Positions 44,000 through 57,700 of a DNA stretch of 64,000 nt are shown in pieces. The notes beneath the pieces are model-generated. The model saw nothing but the letters and a program-made list of their open reading frames with translations. It ran no database searches and was not told the origin of the DNA. Every line of letters starts with the position of its first letter. The first letter of the stretch is position 1. Position numbers and translations under genes: made by a program. Origin of the DNA: Bedellia somnulentella (lineage: Eukaryota > Arthropoda > Insecta > Lepidoptera > Bedelliidae); contig OY755183.1 in assembly GCA_963576735.1 (NCBI GenBank), forward strand, positions 12,667,213 to 12,731,212. The letters run 5' to 3'.

Positions 44000-46110
44000 A
44001 GACAAGTTGATCGAACAGTACATCATGATCATGTAACGAATAAATGATTGATTTATTAAAGCACTATACTTAACAAGTGTTTTAATAGTAATAAATAATC
44101 CATTGTTCACAATATACCGTGTTTTATTTAAAAAAAACAGCTGTTGGTTATGATTTTTCGTCAATGTAAATCCTATGAAAAATATTGTTTTTCTCAGTAC
44201 TCCTCGGATAGATTCTAAAGCACTTTGGGTTACAGTCTGATATTAGTCTAAGGAACATTATGTACCATCATTCAATGTTGGGCAGCACTTGGTCCAACGT
44301 TCATACAAAAATGGTCAATCTCCTTTGACAACGTATATATTACGAATTAAGAATACAGTGTTATTAACTATTGTCTTATATATATATAACTTGGCGTCAT
44401 AAGGGCTCTGTGCAGGATGTTTCCGGGCTAACACCAAAATTGTAATGGACGTAAAAAAAGATGTGTGTTGACGAGTTTCTTACGGGTTCTTCTCTCAACA
44501 AAACACCTTCCGAATCCGAATCCGAAGTAAACTTAGCATTAAGTTGGAATTTGACTTTCAAAAAACAAAGATTTATATTTTTACTTTGAAATAAATGATT
44601 GTTTGATTCAACATTCAGTGATGAATCGTTTCTATGCCGGGGTGAGAGTGAATTGCTCTTGATAGATATATTTTCAGAAAATATATTGTTATTGCCTGCT
44701 AACAAGCCCCCACTGGTAACACCGGTTGAGCGAATTTCACTTCAGCAAGCTCGTTGTAGTCTTCCAAGAAAAATTTGATAAATTGTTGGTAAATTCGCTA
44801 TATTAATCAGGCTACTATTTAAATGCTCACCAAAATAGCTATAATACCCTAAAACTAAATTCCAAATAAATATACACACATCAGAATAATATGATATTGA
44901 GTCTATCTATCTAATATATCTTTTTGCTTCCCAAAATGGATGTTTAGATCACCAAATATTAATTTCATAAAACGTCGACATTAATACCAAAAACTGCAGT
45001 CTAATTTGCTTAAGTGTAATAAAAATATGTAACTTTAAATCAAAATATATTATTATCAATTTAAAATTACAATCGCTTTTCCCTTTATTTCTTCACCCCG
45101 CACCCCGCTTTCGATTCCACCAGGAGACGCACAGGCAGCGATCCACAACCCCGCGCTCCGCTCCGCACAAATTAATCATATAAGTGTTTTTTTGTTGCTT
45201 TAGAAATTAAAGTGGCATTAATAGGCGTTACATAAGTATAAAATTTAATTGAACTTTTGTCTTTTATTTTCTTACCAGTACGTTTTTTTACTTACCTTGT
45301 ACTCGGGTCAGGATGTTGCATATGGGGCTGAAGAGCTAAGTTATAGTGCTAAGTAGAGTAGTAGCTATTAGTATGTATATATTAGTATTAATCTCTAACA
45401 AACTGTAACATGTTCTGATGAAATCCACTTGGACCTTTCTCACAAATTCTATACCTCAATTGCTTTATTGACCCGAGTATTTATTATTAAGTGATTCAGT
45501 AATTGAGACCTCATTATTTATTTATTTATATGACTTAGGGTATAAAAGCCATTTTGGTGAGTAATTAAATAGAAGCAAATATTTATTTAAGTACATGTCA
45601 TATATTATTTGAATGCATTAAGCGATAAAAAAGTTACTTGTGTTTGGGGTTAGTAGTGATTAATAGTGATATATTTGGTATCACAAAAAAAAAAATGCGG
45701 TCAACAGTCAGTTTTTTGCGTGAGCAAAAATGACCAAAATGGAAGCAATAATATAAAATATTGGTGACATCTAATTAACAACAACATAGATTATTTGATC
45801 TGAAATTAACTATAACGGTGTTCAGATGTTTTAATAGCATGTAAGTAAAATAAATATTGGCTTCATTAATACAATAGTTTGTGATATACTATTTGGTGAG
45901 CATTCATCCGTTTTGGCAAGCATTAAGAATTTATTGGAAGTAATTTCTTTACATATTTGGTAGGCGTTTAAATACAAGCCTATTTAACATTCAACTTATC
46001 GCGGCCTTTAAATGTGATTATATTAATCTGATTTTTGGTACACGCTAAAATGGAAAAAAATACACGCTAGGGTAGGCCTATCGGCAGTTTGTATGAATAC
46101 ACTATTATAT
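44000..46110. other. Intergenic region without recognised gene
   Basis: An open minus-strand frame at 44705-44397 (102 codons, rich in S and N) has an AG acceptor-like start (GTTAGCAG) but no motif I recognise. A locally GC-rich stretch at 45090-45165 (CCCCGCACCCCGCTTTCG, CGCGCTCCGCTCCGC) stands out and could be a promoter or a repeat. Nothing else is supported. Confidence 0.35.
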
Positions 46111-46120
46111 GATTATTATA

Positions 46121-46370
46121 TGTAGTGTCGGCTTAGAATAACACTACCCCATTTCTACCCGTGGGTGATCGTAAGAGGCGACTAAGGGTATAGGGGCTTT
46201 TTAAGGGATTTTTGGGCGATGTGGTTGGAGACCCGTCACCAAAAACATTTATTATTACCATCGTTTCCCCAATCAACTTCCAAAAGTGGCTGAAGAATTT
46301 CTTATTCCAAAGCTCTGGCTACCCCTTTTAGGGATTTATAGCCGTGAGTATATGTACCTATGTATGTATG
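46121..46370 (+). repeat. Family R repeat
   Basis: Close to the reference copy at 26128-26392, from TGTAGTGTCGGCTTAGAATA to the ATGTATGTATG tail. A small SINE S1 scrap (GGCCTATCGGCAGTTTGTA) precedes it at ~46075-46110. Confidence 0.75.
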
Positions 46371-46523
46371 ACTTAAGAAAAGACCCAGTGGTCAAGCCCC
46401 GACTAAAGATTTGAGCTCGCATCTCATGCATAAAACATATTAAAATAAAACTATTAGTGAGAACTTACTGATCAATTTATTGTTTAAATAATAACTTTGG
46501 TGTGTGTTATTACAATACTACAG

Positions 46524-46688
46524 ATATTGGGTAAACAACTAAGATACAACTATCATACAAATCGTCTCAAATATGGAGACACTAAGAATATAACGGAAAA
46601 CTATTTTGTCCGAACCCTAGACTATTTTATTCATAGAAATAACATAATGCCTGATTATGGACAAGATTTTGAAATAAATGATATCTAA
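46524..46688 (+). CDS. Possible orphan terminal exon (unrecognised)
   Basis: The frame is preceded by a good acceptor (TTATTACAATACTACAG) and runs 54 codons to a TAA. The peptide is polar with many N, Y, D and R, ends in acidic residues, and has the balanced composition of a real coding exon rather than of a repeat. I do not recognise its family. No upstream exon was found between 34.4 and 46.5 kb on the plus strand. It may belong to a small or displaced gene, or be a pseudogene fragment. Confidence 0.3.
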   Translation: MLGKQLRYNYHTNRLKYGDTKNITENYFVRTLDYFIHRNNIMPDYGQDFEINDI

Positions 46689-46699
46689 TATAGCAAAAA

Positions 46700-48795
46700 T
46701 AATTTGGAAGCATGTAATCTACTTAATTCCCAAACAAAATCACTAGACATTTTACACTACACTGATGCCATGAGAAATACAGTATTACTATAGCAGAAAT
46801 TATATATATAAGTAAAAAGGGAACATCGTTATTTTAAAAGTTGTATAAATTCGAATAATACATAACTTTACACAATTCAGAAAGTAACAGATTGAGATCA
46901 CATTCATAAACAAATATTCTTTATTAAATATCAGTTGAAAAGTTAATATCTTATTTCATCCATAATTGTATAATAATATATCCATGACTATAATTTTTAA
47001 TCGATAATTGGTAAGGCAGAGTGAACATAATCATCATATTTCAACAATGAATTAAAATATCAACATTTTATATTATAACCTAAAATTTGTGCACTCAAAC
47101 TAATATTAATTATATCATTGGAGTTATTAAACCATTTGGAAAATTTCATATATTAATACAACGATAAACAATCGTACATTTTACTAATTTGAATATAACT
47201 TTATATGTATACATTACATACTATATAAATGTAAATTATTATTGGTTTTAGAATGAAATATTATAGTTTAATCATTAATTTTTTTAATTCAAAGTACATT
47301 TCTAGTAAAAGGCAGTGGTAAATGCTTCAAATAAGTTTTAAAGACGCAGTACAGTTTTTATCGGTGGGTGTAGCACAAAAGTCCCCAAACGTCCCCAAAA
47401 GCCCCTTAAGGAGTTGTGAGACAAAGATTGAGGAATGCCATTCTGTGTTGTATTAATATAAAATATGGCCTAAGGGCCACACAAGGTCTGCTAGAATAGT
47501 CAGCTAGTGAAAAATAGACACGAACTACAGTCAACGGCTTGAAGCCAACATAGAAATATGCGCCTTTAACCTTCTTAAGGCGGAGATATGAGGAAAATTT
47601 CATTACCTTTGGCCTTTATTCTAATATAATATTTAATGACTATATCCGCTGCCTAATAAAAGGTTTCAACAAGTGTGGATGTAGAACCCTGTATTTTACT
47701 GCACAGTCAACATTGAAAACTTTAAGCAGTCCCTGTATGGCGAGTCTAAATTTCACTGTCACTCTATTTTTCTTCTTTTCTTAAAGTGTTTTTCTTCTTT
47801 TTATTTACTGTAGCAGCATATTTTATATTAACTTTATATTTAACTTGATTGTAGGTGCTAATAGTTGACAAGGTGTAGTAAGAACTGTTGTAAGCATTTG
47901 GCTTTAGTTAATAAATCTTATGTCAATTTTACTATCAATTTGATCGCATTTTTGTGTATAATTGTACGCACGCTGCTATAGTGTTAAATTTGTTCGATTC
48001 ATTATAGTAAATATACTAGTAAATAGAGCATTTCAAATCAGTCTTACAAGAAATCATACATTATTATAGCAACTTTTATATACATAGTAGTTTTGATTTT
48101 TACAAAAAAAGATTATTTCCAACAGTGCAACAGGGCCTCTATACAATCTATCGCTTATAATTGGTATTAATTACTAGAAAAGGCAGCATTGAAGTTTATA
48201 ATTACTTATAGAACGACATGCTTCAAATTTTTTTTATAAAAATGTTTATTATAACACTTAATTATTTAACATATGCATAGGATTATGAGAATGGACAGTG
48301 ATTTAATGATCAGGTGATTGAGTTTTTTTGGAACCTTGCTTAGTGGGTTTTTAGGGAGATAAGATTTCTCATTAAAATAATTCAACAAAGCAGAAATATC
48401 GAGTAATGTAATCAATTAACATCAGTGTTCTTTCATAACTGAAAACATTATAATTATAAATATCTATTTTTCTAATTAATACCATAAATTTATTAAAAAA
48501 TATCTAAAGCCAATCCTACAAATATAAGTTTACATTTCCATAATATATTGTCGTAACAGGACAATTATACCAATTAATATTAAAATAACAACTTAACATT
48601 ATTTATAATACTCAAAACTTAATTATAATATCTCAGGACCGAATGAAAACAAGTTACAGGTTATTTGGCATTCAGTATTCATTCAGTCAGAGAACGAACG
48701 AATGACTTAGCAAAGAAATTGCGACTTACAGAGAAATCTCCACATTTATTGTCGAGTTATTCCCCACAGCAACAAACAAGGCTCTTATGCTGGCC
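46700..48795. other. Probable CYRI 3' UTR and intergenic sequence
   Basis: No ORF, repeat family or exon is recognised. Because CYRI ends at 48796 on the minus strand, part of this AT-rich stretch should be its 3' UTR. TTTATT (AATAAA on the minus strand) occurs several times, for example near 46919, so the poly(A) site cannot be chosen. Confidence 0.35.
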
Positions 48796-51700
48796 TCACG
48801 CAGCCAGTAAGGCTTTTATATTCTTCGGTGTGGTTTGATGGTTCAGGTGTTTCGTGGTGTATCGAAGAGCGTTTAGAAGTGGTTCAGCTTTCGAAGGCGG
48901 CTGTTGTTGTAGGAATTTGACGCATCCCTTGACGTCAACGGATGAAGATCGACAGAAAGCGCCCGATGGATGGACCCAGTCGTACAGAATGATGAGACCA
49001 ACCATGACGCGCAGGACTAATAGTGATGTTTCTTCTCTGCTGAATTGGGCGACCAGTTTTCTGTAACAATACATTTTAAAAGTGTCACTTTAAGATGTTG
49101 TATATTATAACAATAAGTCATTGTGTTGAATTTTACGCAGAATTTTTGCGTTGGTTTAGTATTAAATTATTTTTTGTATTAGTTTTTTTTATTACTCTAC
49201 ACCCTAGATGTTCAGTTGATTGTATATGAAATGAAATTTAATATATTTTGCAAATGTCACTTATACCTTATGTTTAATAATAAAATAAGAATGTGTTGTA
49301 CATTTCTATGTTGGTGTAATATCATTAACGTTCAAAGTTTTATGTCTACCAGTGTGTAAGTGTCAATCCTTAAATATTGGTAATATTATACACGTATATT
49401 GGTTAATAAGCACGAAATCATGTACAAAGCCATATTTGTAAAATTAGGTTGAGAAAAGGATAAAATTTCAGTTTAATATTTACAGTTATAAAAGAAAAGT
49501 TGCATACGGATAGTAGACACTTCGAGTAAACTATTAAACATACCCACTACCTATTAAAATTTTACAGGTCTGTCAATCCTTTTCAGAAATAAGAACCGTA
49601 AGCTTAAGTAGCAAAATAAGACAACATTTATGCTTTCACACTATTACAGAGATTATAATTAGTTTTCGAAACCTCATATGCTTCCCATTGACCTATAAAA
49701 TGGTTTACAATTCCCAAAATAAAATCGCACTGCGGGAGTCCACGATAAAAGAGACCGGGAACTATAAAAGATACAATTTGGGGTCACATCACAATCGAAC
49801 AACGAAATTTACTGTGTCGTAAAAACTTAGTACAGACACAAGAATCAGGTCACCAACATTTCCCGGGTTTGTTTCGTAAATAGAGGAATTGCATTTCATA
49901 TAAACAAATATCGTAAGACAGGAATAGAGGCGTGCTAGTGCCCCAATTTATTAAATATAGTGTACTCGTTTCTGTGAGACGACAAAAGACCATCTGGAGA
50001 TTGAAATACGATTCAATAAAAAATAGAATATACATAAAATGTATTATATATATTTTCTTCCGATGTATCGTAAAATAAGACAATTAAATATTTAATGGTT
50101 TCAAGTCATACCTAAATTTTAAGTCTACAATTACTTTATACATACTCACGCCATTGGGATCGGCAAAATCATACTATTAGTATATATTAGTTTCTATTGT
50201 GGTAGGCAAAGACTATCGATCTCCACTTAGTACGATTCCGATACTGACCGCGAGATTCGTCTTCATCTATCGATCTTGTTATACATGCCTGCCTTTTAAG
50301 CACATTTTGCCATTAATAAGTTGGCAATGGCCTAATCACACTATCCCGGGTAGGCTCGAGCCCCTCATAGCGGCGGGTATATATAGGTTTGAGCTTTAAG
50401 TATGTATTGATTGTAGAACACAGGATACTCCTACCCCCCTCTGGTTGAAATATTCTGTTATGTCGATTACTCCTATACGACATCACTATAAAAATATGAA
50501 AACAATATAGGAATACTGTACAATGTGATAATTAGGGTTGGGTCATCGTTTGTTTCTAGTTCGATGGGTTAGGTTAAATTACATGACAATATTTATGCAC
50601 ATGAATACATGATATATTGCACATGAATTACATTTGCTGTGTAGTGTCGGCTTAGAATAACACTACCCCAATTCTTCCGGTGGGTGTACGTAAGAGGTGA
50701 CTAACGGTATTGGGGCTTTTAAGGGATTTTTGGGCGATGCGGTTGGAGACCCATCACCAACAACCTTTATTTGACATCTTTTCCCCACTCAACTTTCCAA
50801 AAGTGGCTGAGGCACTTCTAGTTCCTTAGCTCTGGCCACCCCTTCTAGGGATTTATAGCCGTGAGTATATGTGTGTATGAATTACATCCAAGACTAGGAT
50901 TATCGATATGGAAAGTAGAGGTACCTTAATTAATTTGCGTTACGAGTCTCACATCTAATGGTAGGTGAAACCAAAGGTTTATAACAATGTCACTGAAATT
51001 CGAAACAGGATAAACAAATCGATCTAATCACGGACAATAAAGTAGTTCATAAGCCAAACCCGATATGCATATCAAGGGCGTATTTATTACATGAGTGTAT
51101 CAAGTAACGAACGCGCATTAATAAATTCTAGCTTTGCATTCAATACCACGATTGTTTTAGACGAATAGTTATGTGTATGATTGAAGTGTCAAACAAAACA
51201 GCCATTGTGTTGGTATTGTATCAGAGATTTCGTTTGATTATAAAGATTTGAGTTTATTTATCGCTATCGTTTTTATTGAATAATGTTATGTGTTTGGATG
51301 AAATTTGTTAGTAGACAGCAGTTCCGGTCTGAAGCATTGGTTGATAACTGTTGAGACCGAGTTAAAGCTGATATAAGAGCTACGCCCATTTTATCCTTTC
51401 ACGGGCATTGAATATTGTCATGCACTTTGAATTACAAGTAACTTTTAATTTTGTGCAATACTTTTCGGATTACCTACTAATCGCTGTGCGTCTAGTCATT
51501 AGTCTGCTTTGAACAGAAGTATTTACCCTTTAGCAACCGTGATAGCGCAGTGGGTAGAACACTCGGTTATCGTGCAAACGACTAGTGTTCAAATCCTGGG
51601 TCGGGCCTACACCAATTTGTCTTTTCTAAAGACATAAGTGTGGTTTATTTATCATGGTTGTTAACGGTGAGGGAAAACATCGTGAGGAAACCCACATGGC

Positions 51701-54700
51701 TGAGTTCTACTTAGTCATGTGACAGTGTATTCGTACAAAACGGCGATAGGCCTGCCCCCTATCACGTGAGTACACTGTCCATGCAAAACGTGGGTACTCT
51801 GAACACCAGGTGACAAAGTCACGTGATGTTCAGAAGTATTAGTACCTCTGCCAACCCCCTCGGGGATATTCGGCGTGAACGTTTATGTATTATGTTATGT
51901 ATATGTTTTTACCAAAGCAATATATGTGATTTATTTATCATCGATTTTAATGGTGAAGGAAAACAACGCGAGGAAACCCACGTGGCTAAGTTGTATTTAG
52001 TCAGTAAAAAGTATTAATTTATAATTGACAGTTGATTGGTTAAAGTGCGTATTCTTTATCTCACAATTTTTTTCCCTATCATTGACAGATTTTGTGGCGC
52101 TGCCGACTAAACCTTCAAGAAAATTTTGTTAATTGAATGCATACCCATTCAATGTTCAATTATATAATGTTCAATAATTAACAATCGAATAGCATCCAAC
52201 ACTCCGACATTGTCATTCTCAAACCTCTTTTGTTTCCCATTACGGTAGCTGCAAAGCACGTATTCTAGAGTTATAAAAAAACAACAAGTGTCTCACTCAA
52301 AATTGAATCTTAGCGTTTCAGTTTAGGGTTGATATTTGTAAAACAAATTGGTGATTGGAGTGGCCAGTCAATACCGAATGAGGAGGTGGGGTATGATTGT
52401 TCATTTCCTTGGATGGCGTTTGTGTTCGGTTGGAATTGGTATGACACGACAATGGAAGTATGTTTGAATAAACATTATGTGTTCAATTAGAACTATGTGA
52501 AATGGCATGGAAATGCAAACAAGACAATTCTTCGCTTCTATCGTAAATAACGAGGTTTCCTTCAATAGTTATTATTCTGTCTTCACATTGTACATTATCT
52601 GAAGCAGGGTTTCTCAAACTTAAGGCCCCATATATATCCGTATATAACATAAAATAAATTGCTAGATCTCCTGGCCCACCTTAAGGACTAGCTTTGACGT
52701 ACGTTCAAACAAATCCGTGAAAAAAATAAAAGCTGTAAATACTTTTTCAGGCGATTGTTATTAAAGGAAAACATATCCATTTTCTTTCATAGTTATTATC
52801 AGCTCTTTATGTAATTTAGTTGTGTAATTAGTTACAAGCAATTACAAAGTAAGCATAATATTTATAAACGCTATGGTAATAGTTGACGTGGAAAGAAAGA
52901 ATTTACAATATAGGGCATAGTTCCTAACTTAGCAATCATAACAGCCCATTTAAAATGTCCTCACCCAGAGACTCACGTCTACCTTGCAGACTAAAGACTA
53001 TATAAATCAATATCATATACTAAATAAATCATGATAGTACCCGGAACTGATGGACGGGAAAAACAGCGAGTAATTAAGAAGCCTTAAAGCGGATTTTGAG
53101 TTTCTATTATGTTGAGTTATTCATTAGCATCATTTAACTGCTGCGTAAAGTAGTCGATTCAATTAAACTCGCACTGAACACTTACAAAAAAATCTCAAGC
53201 ACATAAAAATACTCACGGATTCTCCAACATTCTCAAGCAAACTTTAGCCATAGTGCTCAACGTTTCTGTAGTATTTTCTAGATCCTTCTGATTATCGTTG
53301 ACGAATTGGGAAGTCGCTTCGCTCAGCACCTTTAGCATTGGTGTTGCTTGAGCGTAGAAGAGTGACATTCTGTTAGCAATTTCTGCGCTAACGTGTGGTT
53401 CCTCATCTTGTGGGAGCGAAGAGTTGAGGATCCCCCCGCGGGACACACTGCGTCGGTAGTAGCTGAAGTCGTTTTGGATCGCTGGTTTTTTCATCTGGAA
53501 AGTTTGAATTGGTAATTAGTTTTTTTATATAAAAGAGAATCAACTGGTTCAAAAGTAAACAATGATTGAAAACTTTGGTCACCTCTAACTTTACATAGTT
53601 TACTTGTGGAAGAAACTTGCAGAGCTGTAGAGGATGGTGATTAGTAAATAAGTAATTAGTGAGTTATGCGCAAAGCTAAACAAAACCAGGAGGCCTAGCA
53701 AGAGCGCTACTATATCGTCAAGTTATCAGTTAGAATGAGATGACAGTATACGATACTAAGTAAGTGCGAAAGAGATGGCTGTTTTATACCACGCGATATC
53801 ATATAGTTAAAAGGTCGCTCGTACTAGCTATGCTGAAAGTAAACCTCATAATTTCTGATTTGCGTTTCAAATGTTCTCACATCCGGTATGTCTAAATATC
53901 TATAACTCATCCAAGAACGTGGAAAATTTCAAATCAGAGTAAGAGCACAATAGTTGTAATAAATCGACCAAGGTTGTTATAATTTAAAATATCACAAACC
54001 AAGCCAGGCTGTGTCACTAGTATTTAATAGATTATTGCGGTTTCCAAGACAGCCTCGATCTAGTTTTATCTCCTGTGACGTCAGAGTCGTGGTATGACAC
54101 CCACGGACTGTAGACTGCAGGATCAATTGCGTAACCTCTAACCTTATGAGTTCTCGGGCTACAGGGCTTCAGTCTGGCTAAGGGATTGCTCCCTTATTAT
54201 GAAGAATTCGAAAATGTCTGTCTTTAGATCAAGTTTGAATAGAATATATATATACTAACAGATAAAGAAACAAGATAACAAGAAAGAGTGCCCAGAGCTT
54301 CAAATAATAAATTCTTTTTAGTCACTTTTGAAAGTCAAGTTGCCATAATATTGTAAAATAAATGTTACTGTTGATGCTTGATGGTCTCCAACCGCATTGC
54401 CCAACAAACACTTAAAAAGGCCCAATAACCTAAGTCACCTCTTACAAACACCCGCGGGGAGAAATGGGGTAGTGCTATTCTAAGCAATTGATAATAGAAC
54501 AAGATGAAAGAGTAATTAGGAAAACGATGGGTTGATTCTTCAACATTGCAAAATTTCAAAAGAAAACATAAAATGCGATATTCGAGGAAAATATGATTTT
54601 ATTTTTAACCGACTTCAAAAAAAGGAGTGTTCTCAATTCGACCGTATATTTTTTTACTTTCTTTTTTTAACACATGGTTGCCCATGTTAATGGTTAATAG

Positions 54701-57700
54701 ATATGTATATTTTCTACAGTTTTGTAGGAGAATAGTTATCTTTAACAGCAATTACGAGGCAATAACAATTTAATGGTAAAGAAAGCCAATTTTATGCGTA
54801 CGTGCATATACCAACATTACATATCTTTACATACTATATCTCTATGCTTGGTTAGTCACAGGTCCAGAATCGTACTCCTCACTTCAGGCACAAAAAGGAA
54901 ATTTGATTGCTAATGTATTGCCGTAAATTTAAATTGAAAGCACTGTACCCGTGGAACTGGGATTGTTCAATTCAACACCACATCGCGTTTGTTATGGTTT
55001 AAAAGATTTTGTTTTTTTTAAAAGGGTTGTAGATTCGTAAATAATTTTTGATTGCATTTTGTCTCATTTACGTATTCAGATTTTCTCAAATCAATGCTAA
55101 AGCGGCGCTGTAAATAACCGAAGGGGTGGCAGAGGTACATTTGAAAATCACGTGACATATTTGGTACCTGATGTTAAGAGTTTTACGTTTCACGTTTTTT
55201 TGGACAGGCATTCTATTGAGGGAGGGAAGCCTTATGGCCGTTTTGTACAAAAACACTGTGACATGTGTAGGTATGTGCACCTACGCATATATTATTATTC
55301 TTTTCTAAGAGCTAACTTGACCAGCTCTATGTGCTGAGCTGGTCAAGTTAACTCCTAATTAATTTATTTTCCTTCACCTAGGCTCACTATAAATAAGCGT
55401 TTGATGCGCGATTTAAACATGTCACTACGCGATAATATTCCTAATTTCACTAAGCATCATAATATGAAACGGTAGGCACGTACATCGCCAAACTGGGCGA
55501 TCGGAAGCTGACTCATCATGGGCGAATAGGTGCGCTTGGATCGAAGGTTAACAACTACTTTCCATTTCAATATTATTCTTTCGCTATTATTATCAATAAT
55601 TTCTTACTTCCTGCTTATTGTAAATACAGTATTTATTCATTTAGAGCTATTATGGTTTGTATTACTTGATCTTGTTCGTGAACGAATAATGCAAAAAGTA
55701 TTGTGATTGTATAAGTTTCGATTGAGAACTATCATTAAAATTGACGGTCTCGGCTGAGAAAAGCACTTCTAAGTTTCATCTTAAGCGTAAAAAGAAAATC
55801 GGAAGGAAAAAGTGTGTATGCGAGTAGATATTTGCGAATTTTGGGCTTATTAAGTGACTGCTGGACAATAAATGATTGATGGTGAAAGGTTTTCAACAGC
55901 ACCAGAAAATTCTAAAATGGCTTAAAGTTTTTTGCCCTGTACGACACCCGTAAATAATAATTGTTCTTGGATGGGCGGTAATATTATAAGCCTTTCATCA
56001 ACAATCCTCAATATACGATTTTTTCTTCACTAATATCATAAAAAAGATAGGAATTTACGTTGCGAAGCCGCTTTTTGAATAGAGATGATAGAATACTTAT
56101 CGATTTTAGCACCACATAAATGCCATATAAAACTTATCAAATAATAAACGGAAAATAAGAAATTAATAGTCAAATAAAACAGTTATTATTATGTGCATAA
56201 AACGAAACACTGATAACACCCATGTTTAAATCAAAACTAACAAACATTACGTGATGGAAAGCGAGAAACAAGAGGTTATCTTACCAAGCGAATTTACAAG
56301 TTCATCTTTCGCAGCGCGTTTAATCAGGATTACAAAGGCTATGTCTGTCTTGGGCCTAATGACTATTCAATGGCGCTGGCGTGAGTAACACATGAGCTTA
56401 TGCTGTTGCATGACTAATAGAGTTATAGGGCTATTTTGTATGTAAGGGTCCCAACATGCTCTTATGTCCCTTTGTAAAGGGTTGTATCTTATGAACCGAT
56501 ATGGAAAACTTCTTTAAAAAAAATAAAATTCCATGAGCATTCCTATCAATAAAAACAACTCAGTAATTTTCCCAGGAGTATAATATACGTGAAGTCAGAG
56601 AAGGCATTGTCAATATATATCTTTCAAATTTAATTTAAAATCATTTTTTTATTCTTTTTTTACCAGTATGTATAAAATACCCATTAGTCATCGTACCGCA
56701 AATCTACACACAAATACTTTAACCAATTGTTTTGTTATACCAACAATTTAATTTAGCTTGCGTAAGTTTTTTTTTTATAGGCAACTACCAGAAGAACCTA
56801 GTGTTGTCGGAGGCATTGTATGAACCAAACCTAACATAAATCAATATTAGGATAAAAAATACACATTCTCGTTATGGTACACGGCCATTATTTACAATCA
56901 AAGCAAAGAATTCAGATAATTCGTTGAATACACGTGAAAGTACATTTTCGCGAGTAACACCTACACACGAATAAATGGCACGACATGATAAGTGGACAAA
57001 CGATAAAATTACTATGTGCATCGCTAAATTGGCCTTTATGACGTTGTCATTAAGGATGATTGATATCTGGTCGCATTGGTAAATGGACATCATCCGTTCA
57101 GAATTTTCGAATCTCATTTGCTTTGATTTGTTTTAGAACCGAATTCAGTTGCCATGGGTGTATACATATGCACATATTTTGATACGCTTGTTTTATTTAT
57201 ATCAACAAGTAAAAAAACATACATAAGGCAATAAATCCCAAAAAGGGGTAGCCAGAGCTTTAGAGCTAGAAATTTCTCTGCCACATTTGGAAGTTGATAG
57301 GGCAGAAGATGGTAGAAATAAATTATCACCGGTGATAGGTGTAAGCGATGGCGGCGCGCTTTACCGTTAGTTTTAGTTTTTTAAATTTGAATTTTATGAA
57401 TGTATAATGTATCTGTCATTTTTATAAATTTTGTGGGTGTTATGTATTTTTAATGTTAAATGTCAGGTAGTTTTGCTATGTCAGTCTGCATCTAACGGTT
57501 GTACGGCGAAGTCTTTTGTGTGTTTCCAAAATCGAATAAACGTTTTGCGATATATTTTGGACTTTGATTTGGGTGATCCCGGAACTAGCTTCAGTAGCTT
57601 ACAATAGGTTTCCAACCACATGGCCCAAACACCACCAATACACCACCATACGGTAAGTAGACAGGGGTATATATTCGAAGCCGGCACTACACGACTAATG

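Noticed and set aside
44397..44705. 102-codon Ser/Asn-rich ORF on the minus strand
   Set aside because: An acceptor-like AG precedes it, but there are no recognisable motifs and no partner exons; too weak to call.
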